A stretch of 5,310 bases of DNA from PVC group bacterium (lineage in GTDB: Bacteria > Verrucomicrobiota > Kiritimatiellia > SS1-B-03-39 > UBA6053), in assembly GCA_003565035.1 (NCBI GenBank), contig PXDP01000159.1, positions 1 to 5,310 on the forward strand. Direction: 5' to 3'. Positions 1 to 5,310 of the stretch are shown here, piece by piece. Numbering within the stretch: position 1 is the stretch's first letter; each line of letters opens with the position of its first letter. The notes under the pieces were generated by a model. The model had not been told where the DNA came from and did no database searches. It saw nothing but the letters and a program-made list of their open reading frames with translations. A program made the position numbers and the translations under genes.

Positions 1-1
1 C

Positions 2-778
2 GAAAACGTCATGCGGTTCATGACCTTTGACCTGCTCAACCCCAACTCCATGTACGCCTGTCTGACCGCCGCCCGCGAGAACAGCCGCGCCGTCCGCGAT
101 GTCATTACCCCCGACATGTGGGAACTCATCAACAGCATGTACCTTATGGTGAAAAGCTACGATTCCAACGCCCGCGGGTTTTACACCAACCCCTTTGATT
201 TCTACCGGGAAATTCAGGAAAATGTGCTCCATTTTTACGGCGTGGAACACGCCTCAACCTTCCGCGGACAGGCCTGGAACTTCAACCAGCTTGGCCGCAT
301 GCTCGAAAGGGCCGATAAAACCACCCGGATTTTGGATGTCCGCTACTTCCTGCTGCTCCCCAGCCTGCGCGAAGTCGGCACCGCCCTGGAGGATCTCCAG
401 TGGTCCGCCATGCTCCGCTCGGTCAGCAGCCTCGAACCCTTCGTTAAAAAATACGGCCCTGTCAGCGCCCGGGGAATCATTGAATATCTGCTGCTTGATC
501 CACAGAACCCCCGCTCACTCCGCTACTGCCTCCAACACGCCGACCAGTCTCTCCGCAACATCAACGGCACGGCCTACGGCACCTACAGTAACGATGCCGA
601 GCGCCGCCTGGGCCAGCTCTGCGCCGACCTGAACTACCTGACGGTTGATGAAATCATCCGGATTGGACTGCATGAATGTCTCGATGATCTGCAGATCCGT
701 ATGAACCGCGTGCATACGGCCATCAGTGAAACATATTTCAACCCGGACGTTCAACTTCAGAGCCAGGGAGGCGCTTAA
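2..778 (+). CDS. Alpha-E domain protein (DUF403 / COG2307), 5' end missing
   Basis: The reading frame is open from the left edge, so the start lies outside the window. About 258 residues and a TAA stop are visible; free alpha-E proteins are usually a little over 300 residues, so roughly 50-65 N-terminal residues are missing. The visible part begins with the family pattern FMTFDLLNPNSM, then AARENSRAVRD, and MWELIN, typical of the helical alpha-E core. A second internal signature, LGRMLERAD (bases 290-316), matches the repeated 'lGR.lERa' helix of the family. The Met at 11 is internal, not a start. No enzyme motif is visible, as expected: alpha-E is an all-helical domain of unproven biochemistry that travels with circularly permuted ATP-grasp ligases and transglutaminase-like proteins. 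The gene order suggests that its own ATP-grasp partner lies just left of the window. The protein is probably cytoplasmic; no membrane segment is seen in the visible part. Confidence 0.9.
   Translation, partial: ENVMRFMTFDLLNPNSMYACLTAARENSRAVRDVITPDMWELINSMYLMVKSYDSNARGFYTNPFDFYREIQENVLHFYGVEHASTFRGQAWNFNQLGRMLERADKTTRILDVRYFLLLPSLREVGTALEDLQWSAMLRSVSSLEPFVKKYGPVSARGIIEYLLLDPQNPRSLRYCLQHADQSLRNINGTAYGTYSNDAERRLGQLCADLNYLTVDEIIRIGLHECLDDLQIRMNRVHTAISETYFNPDVQLQSQGGA
765..771 (+). promoter_or_regulatory. Strong Shine-Dalgarno sequence (AGGGAGG) before ATG 781
   Basis: AGGGAGG lies in the last codons of the alpha-E gene, 9 bases before an ATG at 781. It is the best ribosome binding site seen in the window. 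The ATG it serves does not open the ligase gene but a 52-codon ORF that stops at 939. The ligase starts at 939 or 951 have no comparable site. This mismatch suggests that the site originally served the ligase gene, or that it now drives a short upstream ORF. Confidence 0.55.
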
Positions 779-780
779 CC

Positions 781-939
781 ATGGCCTTCCCCCGATTTTG
801 GACCGGGTGCGTAACCTCGCTTAGACCTGTTCCGGGGTCCTTCGTGTTCGAACTTGGGTGGGATCCAGTCCCGGCACAAGTCGCACCCGGTTGCGCATTC
901 GGTCCTCTTTTTGCTGTCCCTTCCCCGCAAAGTCTGTAA
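781..939 (+). CDS. Possible short upstream ORF, 52 residues, no known function
   Basis: An ATG at 781, preceded by AGGGAGG, opens 52 codons ending in TAA at 937-939. That stop overlaps the ATG of the ligase gene (TAATG), the classic geometry for termination-reinitiation. The peptide starts MAFPRFWTGC and is rich in Pro, Val, Phe and Gly. I recognise no domain, signal peptide or similarity to the N-terminus of ATP-grasp ligases. Most of the ORF lies over the inverted-repeat element at 802-891, so the open frame may be chance. Its composition does not share the strong C-ending codon preference of the neighbouring genes. It could be a translated leader that couples the two genes, or a by-product of an inserted element. 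A real, conserved protein is the least likely reading. Confidence 0.2.
   Translation: MAFPRFWTGCVTSLRPVPGSFVFELGWDPVPAQVAPGCAFGPLFAVPSPQSL
802..891. repeat. Nested inverted repeat in the alpha-E/ligase spacer
   Basis: Outer arms ACCGGGTGCG (802-811) and CGCACCCGGT (882-891) are perfect 10-base complements. Directly inside the right arm, 870-881 pairs with 825-836 at 10 of 12 positions (mismatches at 827/879 and 831/875). The inner loop holds a small TTCG/CGAA hairpin (841-844 with 849-852, loop TGTT). The left-side bulge 812-824 includes a weak TAA/TTA pairing. Together this folds into one long stem with side arms. There is no T-run after it, so it is not a standard intrinsic terminator. It does not show the fixed features of a tRNA or an integron attC site. 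It could be a dispersed palindromic repeat, a remnant of a small mobile element, or a structured RNA regulating the downstream gene. Confidence 0.6.
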
Positions 940-3467
940 TGCGCACCGCCATGCTGTGCATCCCGGATCAGGAAACCCGTCAATATGTTGAAGCCCTTCA
1001 GGGCTATGATGAAGCCGTAAGCCCCGACGGTGCCGTTGCCCCTGAATGGGCACCGGTGCTCGAACATATTCACAGCACCTCTCCGGCGACACGACGGCTC
1101 TGGTCCGGAGCCATTCGCCGCGATCTCAGGGAAGACGGCCTCACCTTCACGATGAATCCCGATCCCCTGCCCAGCACCCGGCAGGAGGACCTGGATCCTG
1201 TCCCCTGGATCTTCACCCCCGAAAAGTGGGCGCCCATCGATGCCGGTATCGCCCAGCGCGCCCGCCTGCTGGAAACCGTGGCCCGGGATCTCCTCGGCCC
1301 CCGCGATCTAGTTCGGAAAGGTCTGATCCCCGCCGATCTGCTTTTTGCCCACGCCGGATACCTCCGTGCCTGCGCCGGGGTCCCCGCCAATCTCGGTGCC
1401 CATCTCTTTCAATACGCCGCCGACCTTGCCCGCGGCCCGGACGGCCGCATGTGGGTGCTCGACGATAAAACCCAGGCCCCCTCCGGCGCCGGATACGCCC
1501 TCGAAAACCGCACCATTCTCGGCCGCATGTTTCCTGAACTCCTGAGCGGACTTCATGTCAGCCGCCTGGCCTCCTGGTTCCGTACCTTCCGGACCTCCAT
1601 GATGGACCTGCACCAGGGCCGCCGCCTGGATCCCCGCGTGGTCGTGCTCACCCCCGGCCCCTACTCCGGCACCTACTTCGAGCACGCCTACCTCGCCACC
1701 TACCTCGGATATACGCTGGTGCAGGGCGACGACCTGATCATGCGCGACGGTGCCCTCTGGCTCAAAACCCTTGAAGGCCTCCAGCCTGTCGACATCCTCA
1801 TCCGCCGCGTCGATGCCGAATACTGCGACCCCCTCGAACTTCGCCGCGACAGCTTCCTCGGCATCGCCGGCCTCCTCGGCGCCATGCGCAACCGCCGCGC
1901 CGCCTGCGTCAACCACCCCGGCATCGGCGTGCTCGAAAACCGCGGGCTCCTGCCCTTCCTGCCCGGGATCTGCCGCGAAGTGCTGGGTGAGGAGCCCCTC
2001 CTGCCCTCCGCCGCCACCTGGTGGTGCGGGCAGCCCAAAGAACGGCAGCACGTCCTTGCTAATCTGCGGAACATGGTCATCAAGCCCATCGACCGCAACG
2101 CCAATATCAAAACGGTCTACGGCGGCCGCTGCACCGTCAAACAGCTCGAAGCCCTGCGGGACCGGATTCTCGCCCACCCCATGCGCTACGTCGGCCAGGA
2201 ACAGATCGGCTTCAGCACCACCCCGATGCTCCCCGGCAAAACCCTCGAACCCCGCCGCAGCGTGCTCCGCGCCTTTGCCTGCGCCAAAGAAGACAGCTAC
2301 GCGGTCATGCCCGGCGGACTCGGCCGCGCCGCCGCCGCGCCCGACTCCACCCTGGTCAGTATCGGAGAAGGCGGTATCCTCAAAGATGTCTGGGTTCTCT
2401 CCGATAGCCCCGACACCCACCGCAGCCTCTGGATCGAAACCGCCACCCCCCGCGACAACACCTGGTTCGGCGGAGTCTTCACCAGCCGCAGTGCCGATCA
2501 CCTCTTCTGGGTCGGACGCTACGCCGAACGAATTGCCCGCCAGGTCCGTCTTCTCCGGGGCATGGTCGAACAGCGCGCCTCCCTGCTCGAAGACGCGGAC
2601 ATCTCCGCTGCCGTACTCGGCCATATGGCCGATCTCATGGACCATTATCAGGCCCGCTATCCCGACCCCGACACCGAGGACACCCCGCCCGTCCCCGTCC
2701 CCCCCCTCGAAGACCGGCTGGCCACCGCATTACAGGACCCGAACCACCCCGGGTCCGTCATCCGCACCCTGCAGTCCCTCATGTTTGCCGCCTACGGCGT
2801 CCGCGATGTCTGGTCCCAGGACTCCTGGCGGATTCTTACCACCATCGAAACCACCGGAAAACGCTGCTGCCGCGATGTCCACTCCCCCTTCGCCATCGGC
2901 AGTGATCTGGATGAACTCATCGAAAAACTCTATGCCTTTTATGGACTCAATGCCGGCGGCATGACCCGTGAATCCGGCTGGGGTATGCTCATGCTCGGCC
3001 GCACCCTCGAAGCCGCCCTCGGCCTCATCGAACTTCTCGAGGGGCTTATCCTCGATGAAGCCGATCCGCCACTCAACGTCTCCCTCCTCGACACCGCCCT
3101 CTCCCTCAACGAAAACCTGATCACCTACCGCCGCCACTACCGCACCACGCCCCGGCTCGACTCGGTGCTTGATCTGACGCTCTCCATGGACATCAATCCC
3201 CGCGCACTTATTTTCCATATAAGCCAGTTGATCGACACCCTCGACCGCATTCCCCCGCCCACCGCCCCCGATGCCCTCACGCCTGTCCGCAAGGCCCTGC
3301 AGCACCTCCGCAACACCCTGCAGGGAACCCCCTGGCAGCAGGACCCCTCCCGGGCCGCCCGCGAAGTTCTTTTCCTGGAGGCCCGGCAAGTCCTGGGGCA
3401 GTGTTCCGCCGCCGTGACCGCGGCATACTTCAACCACACCCACACACGCGCCCGCGAGGCATACTGA
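939..3467 (+). CDS. Circularly permuted ATP-grasp ligase fused to alpha-E domain (COG2308-COG2307 type)
   Basis: The product is 842 residues from ATG 939. Residues ~16-510 are a circularly permuted ATP-grasp domain: GYDEAVSPDG (22-31), LTPGP (237-241), EHA (248-250), RRVD (289-292), VIKP with Lys382, GQEQ (419-422), Arg444, VMPGGLGR (456-463) and KDVWVLSD (482-489). From FWVGRYAER (523-531) to the end it is an alpha-E domain, with the second helix signature LGRTLE at 686-691. ATP-grasp enzymes join a carboxylate to an amine through an acyl-phosphate; the substrates of this branch are unknown, and peptide or protein-tag synthesis is a prediction from genome context. The start is uncertain. GTG 858 would add 27 residues encoded over the repeat element and is unlikely. 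ATG 939 overlaps the preceding short ORF's stop; ATG 951 is also possible. None has a clear ribosome binding site. The stop overlaps the next start (TGATG), so the two are probably translated together. The protein is probably cytoplasmic; no membrane segment is seen. Confidence 0.93.
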   Translation: MRTAMLCIPDQETRQYVEALQGYDEAVSPDGAVAPEWAPVLEHIHSTSPATRRLWSGAIRRDLREDGLTFTMNPDPLPSTRQEDLDPVPWIFTPEKWAPIDAGIAQRARLLETVARDLLGPRDLVRKGLIPADLLFAHAGYLRACAGVPANLGAHLFQYAADLARGPDGRMWVLDDKTQAPSGAGYALENRTILGRMFPELLSGLHVSRLASWFRTFRTSMMDLHQGRRLDPRVVVLTPGPYSGTYFEHAYLATYLGYTLVQGDDLIMRDGALWLKTLEGLQPVDILIRRVDAEYCDPLELRRDSFLGIAGLLGAMRNRRAACVNHPGIGVLENRGLLPFLPGICREVLGEEPLLPSAATWWCGQPKERQHVLANLRNMVIKPIDRNANIKTVYGGRCTVKQLEALRDRILAHPMRYVGQEQIGFSTTPMLPGKTLEPRRSVLRAFACAKEDSYAVMPGGLGRAAAAPDSTLVSIGEGGILKDVWVLSDSPDTHRSLWIETATPRDNTWFGGVFTSRSADHLFWVGRYAERIARQVRLLRGMVEQRASLLEDADISAAVLGHMADLMDHYQARYPDPDTEDTPPVPVPPLEDRLATALQDPNHPGSVIRTLQSLMFAAYGVRDVWSQDSWRILTTIETTGKRCCRDVHSPFAIGSDLDELIEKLYAFYGLNAGGMTRESGWGMLMLGRTLEAALGLIELLEGLILDEADPPLNVSLLDTALSLNENLITYRRHYRTTPRLDSVLDLTLSMDINPRALIFHISQLIDTLDRIPPPTAPDALTPVRKALQHLRNTLQGTPWQQDPSRAAREVLFLEARQVLGQCSAAVTAAYFNHTHTRAREAY
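3456..3459 (+). promoter_or_regulatory. Ribosome binding site GAGG supporting start at 3467
   Basis: GAGG sits 7 bases before ATG 3467, inside the end of the ligase gene. With the TGATG overlap it favours 3467 as the start of the transglutaminase-like gene. A second site, GGAG (3469-3472), lies 9 bases before ATG 3482, so a product five residues shorter is also possible. Confidence 0.5.
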
Positions 3468-4402
3468 TGGAGCCCACCCCCATGAGCGAAGCCACCTACC
3501 TCGTTCGCCACACCACCACCTACACCTACAGCGAACCGGCCCAGCAATCCCACAACCTCGCCTGCCTCCTGCCGCGCGACTATTCCGAACAAAGCCTCGA
3601 ATCCTACAGACTCCTACTCAAACCCGATCCCCAATGGCGGCACGAATGGCGCGACATTTATGGGAATTACCGCCATGCCTTCTCCCTCTCCGCGCCTCAC
3701 GAAATTCTCGAGGTCACGCTCATGGCCAAAATCACCCGCCGCCTTCCTCCGGCTTTGAATCCCGCCACCCCCTGGGAGGACTCTATTCTTCCCGGAGGCG
3801 CCCAATGGGCCAGCCCATCCCTCATCCAGCGGGAATTCCGCTTTCCCAGCCCGCTGCTGCCCGCCCTCAACAAAGCCGGTTTCGACTGCGAAGACTGCTT
3901 TGCCCCCGGACGGCCCGTCCTTGAAACCCTCGACGCCTTCATGACCCGGGTCCACGAAACCTTCACCTACGATCCCGAAGCCACCACCACCTTCACCCCC
4001 CTGGACGACGTTTATAAAAAAAAGGCGGGGGTCTGTCAGGATTTTGCCCACGCCGCCATCGCCGAACTCCGCCGCCGCGGCTTCGCCGCCGGCTACGTCA
4101 GCGGCTACCTCGAAACCGTCCCCCCGCCAGGCCGCGAAAAACTGCGCGGAGCCGACGCCACACACGCCTGGTACGCCGTGTACCTCCCCGAACTCGGCTG
4201 GGTCCATTTCGATCCCACCAACAACACCCGCGCCGGCCTCCAGCACCTCATCACCGCCTGGGGCCGTGACTACGGTGATGTCGCCCCCCTCAAAGGGGTC
4301 CTGCTCGGTGGCGGATCCCACACCGTCGATGTCGCCGTCGATGTCTTCTCCTGGCCCGACCAGGTGCCTGAGGATCTGAAAGATGTTTTCAAGGGGGAAT
4401 AG
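3467..4402 (+). CDS. Transglutaminase-like cysteine protein (COG1305) with bacterial transglutaminase N-terminal domain
   Basis: The product is 311 residues from ATG 3467, near the usual length of the family. Residues ~8-90 match the bacterial transglutaminase N-terminal domain (YLVRHTTTYTYSEPA, then WRDIYGNYRHAFSL). Residues ~160-255 form the papain-like core with a complete triad: Cys190 in GVCQDFAH, His233 in DATHAWY, Asp249 in FDPTNN. The family's C-terminal pattern GRDYGDVAPLKGV follows. The intact triad argues for an active peptidase, amidase or transferase; which one cannot be read from the sequence. There is no signal peptide or membrane helix, so it probably acts in the cytoplasm with the ATP-grasp/alpha-E proteins. 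It overlaps the ligase stop by one base, indicating an operon with translational coupling. An upstream extension to ATG 3401 is open but lies inside the ligase gene and lacks family similarity. An A8 run before the catalytic Cys is noted separately. Confidence 0.93.
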   Translation: MEPTPMSEATYLVRHTTTYTYSEPAQQSHNLACLLPRDYSEQSLESYRLLLKPDPQWRHEWRDIYGNYRHAFSLSAPHEILEVTLMAKITRRLPPALNPATPWEDSILPGGAQWASPSLIQREFRFPSPLLPALNKAGFDCEDCFAPGRPVLETLDAFMTRVHETFTYDPEATTTFTPLDDVYKKKAGVCQDFAHAAIAELRRRGFAAGYVSGYLETVPPPGREKLRGADATHAWYAVYLPELGWVHFDPTNNTRAGLQHLITAWGRDYGDVAPLKGVLLGGGSHTVDVAVDVFSWPDQVPEDLKDVFKGE

Positions 4403-4422
4403 AGAACCTGCGGATAGAAACT

Positions 4423-4491
4423 TTTGTTTGGGGGGATGCATCTGCTGGCCGCAGGACTAATCGATCTCCACCTTCCTCTCCCCCAAATAAA
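4423..4491 (+). repeat. Long-range hairpin A between the transglutaminase gene and hisF
   Basis: TTTGTTTGGGGG (4423-4434) pairs with CCCCCAAATAAA (4480-4491) over 12 contiguous positions, counting one G-U pair (4426/4488). The loop contains a smaller hairpin, CTGC/GCAG (4442-4445 with 4451-4454). The stem lies 20 bases after the transglutaminase stop and could protect or end that transcript. It lacks a following T-run, so a standard intrinsic terminator is not supported. The right arm overlaps hairpin B, so only one of the two can form fully. Confidence 0.4.
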
Positions 4492-4517
4492 CGGAACCTC
4501 TAAGATTGGCGTTTATT
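4486..4517 (+). repeat. Hairpin B, alternative to hairpin A, upstream of hisF
   Basis: AATAAACG (4486-4493) and CGTTTATT (4510-4517) are perfect 8-base complements with a 16-base loop. Six bases of the left arm are also used by hairpin A. Such alternative pairing is the layout of attenuators, but it is AT-rich and may be chance. The remaining leader (4518-4622) holds a weak CCTGC/GCAGG pairing (4541-4545 with 4558-4562) and no other structure or gene that I can support. Confidence 0.35.
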
Positions 4518-4622
4518 AGTGATCGGTGGCTCTCTCCCCCCCTGCGTCCGTGGTCCGGCAGGCCTGTAACTTTTCAAAAGCCCATGATTGCCTTGCCGCC
4601 TTTCCCCCGTTAAGACTCTCCT

Positions 4623-5310
4623 ATGCTTGCAAAACGTATTATTCCCTGTCTCGATATCTCCAACGGCCGTGTGGTCAAGGGCGTGAACTTTGTGGACCTC
4701 ATTGATGCCGGGGATCCGGTCGAACAGGCCTCCGCCTACGAGGCCCAGGGGGCCGACGAGCTGACCTTCCTCGACATCACCGCCTCCCACGAGGCCCGCG
4801 ATACCGTGGTGGATCTCGTCCAGCGCGTCGGCGAACAGGTCTTTATGCCCATGACCGTCGGAGGCGGCATCCGCAGTGCCGCCGATGTGCGGCGCATGCT
4901 CAATGCGGGTGCCGACAAGGTCTCCATCAATACCGCCGCCCTTCTGGATCCGCACATTATCGACGAAGCGGCCGCATTTTACGGATGTCAGTGCATCGTG
5001 GTGGCCATCGACGCCCGCCGGAATGCATCCGGCGGATGGACCGTCCACACCCACGGCGGCCGCAAACCCACCGACCGGGATGCCATTGCCTGGGCCCGCG
5101 AAGTGGTCGAACGCGGCGCCGGCGAAATTCTCCTCACCAGCATGGATGCCGACGGCACCAAAGACGGCTACGATCTGGAGCTGACCCGCACCGTGGCCGA
5201 AGCTGTGGGCGTGCCCGTCATCGCCTCCGGCGGGGCCGGCACCCCGCAACATCTGGCCGATGTCCTCAAAGACGGGAAAGCAAGCGCCGTGCTTGCCGCC
5301 TCCATCTTTC
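4623..5310 (+). CDS. hisF: Imidazole glycerol phosphate synthase, cyclase subunit HisF (3' end missing)
   Basis: HisF uses ammonia supplied by the glutaminase HisH to turn PRFAR into imidazole glycerol phosphate and AICAR in histidine biosynthesis. The first 229 codons are present; full HisF is ~250-258 residues, so about 25 C-terminal residues lie beyond the edge. The (beta/alpha)8 barrel is easily recognised. It begins MLAKRIIPCLDISNGRVVKG with catalytic Asp11, then LDITAS (Asp51), the phosphate-binding GGGIRS (80-85), Asp130 in VVAIDARR, THGGRKPT, TSMDADGTKDGYD (Asp175) and the second phosphate site ASGGAG (201-206). All key residues are intact. ATG 4623 matches the family start exactly, but no Shine-Dalgarno sequence precedes it. 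A 220-base gap separates it from the preceding gene, so it is probably a separate transcription unit. Its C/G balance differs from the genes to its left. Confidence 0.97.
   Translation, partial: MLAKRIIPCLDISNGRVVKGVNFVDLIDAGDPVEQASAYEAQGADELTFLDITASHEARDTVVDLVQRVGEQVFMPMTVGGGIRSAADVRRMLNAGADKVSINTAALLDPHIIDEAAAFYGCQCIVVAIDARRNASGGWTVHTHGGRKPTDRDAIAWAREVVERGAGEILLTSMDADGTKDGYDLELTRTVAEAVGVPVIASGGAGTPQHLADVLKDGKASAVLAASIF

Noticed and set aside
802..891. tRNA gene or integron attC site in the spacer (TTCGAAC and paired arms)
   Set aside because: There is no proper T-arm stem around TTCGAAC, no anticodon arm or CCA context, and no matching attC core boxes.
858..938. N-terminal extension of the ligase from GTG 858
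   Set aside because: The 27 extra residues (Ser/Arg/Cys-rich) are encoded over the inverted repeat, do not resemble ligase N-termini and have no ribosome binding site.
911..940. Possible promoter TTGCTG - 18 bases - TGTAAT before the ligase gene
   Set aside because: The -10-like box matches well but overlaps the proposed ATG 939, and the -35 match is only three bases. It would make sense only with a near-leaderless start at 951.
2076..2123. Missing Gly-rich nucleotide loop after VIKP in the ligase (RNANIKTVYGG instead of a GSGGYG-like loop)
   Set aside because: From memory of the family, the alpha-E-fused branch commonly lacks the Gly-rich stretch of the stand-alone branch, while other ATP-grasp motifs (GQEQ, VMPGGLGR, KDVW) are intact. 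I do not take it as loss of activity.
1308..2645. Long open frame on the minus strand opposite the ligase gene (445 codons)
   Set aside because: Its protein is low-complexity Gly/Ala/Val/Glu-rich, the mirror of C-ending codons on the + strand. The same applies to the minus-strand frames at 2730-3443, 3614-4441 and 4500-5252.
4541..4574. Possible intrinsic terminator (CCTGC/GCAGG followed by TTTT)
   Set aside because: The stem is only five base pairs, the T-run is four bases and lies eight bases downstream; too weak to call.
4588..4616. Possible promoter TTGCCT - 17 bases - TAAGAC before hisF
   Set aside because: Each box matches the consensus at only about three of six positions and the -10 box is only 7 bases from the ATG; not distinguishable from chance.

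Overview
The window is a GC-rich, gene-dense bacterial fragment with all recognisable genes on the + strand. It holds the 3' part of an alpha-E domain gene, a large ATP-grasp/alpha-E fusion gene, a transglutaminase-like protease gene, and the first ~90% of hisF. The host cannot be fixed from this alone. Strong C-ending codon use, weak or missing Shine-Dalgarno sequences before two of the genes, and the gene set fit an uncultured Gram-negative lineage; a PVC-type bacterium (Kiritimatiellota/Verrucomicrobiota-like) is a guess only.

Layout: positions 2-778 encode the end of a stand-alone alpha-E protein that begins outside the window. Positions 779-938 are a spacer with nested inverted repeats and a short ORF (781-939) that has a better ribosome binding site than the gene after it. 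Positions 939-3467 encode a circularly permuted ATP-grasp ligase fused to its own alpha-E domain. Positions 3467-4402 encode a transglutaminase-like cysteine protein, overlapping the previous stop by one base (TGATG). Positions 4403-4622 are intergenic with two overlapping, mutually exclusive hairpins. hisF starts at 4623 and runs off the right edge.

The first three genes are a known but biochemically poorly defined association: circularly permuted ATP-grasp + alpha-E + transglutaminase-like protein. Comparative genomics has proposed that it makes or attaches a peptide (amide-bond formation by the ATP-grasp enzyme, cleavage or transfer by the transglutaminase fold), often next to the proteasome-like protease Anbu. 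No Anbu gene is visible here: the next gene is the housekeeping histidine-biosynthesis gene hisF. The cluster appears to carry two alpha-E modules, one free and one fused. The most unusual sequence is the structured spacer between the first two genes, which may be an inserted element or a structured RNA and may force translation of the ligase to depend on re-initiation.
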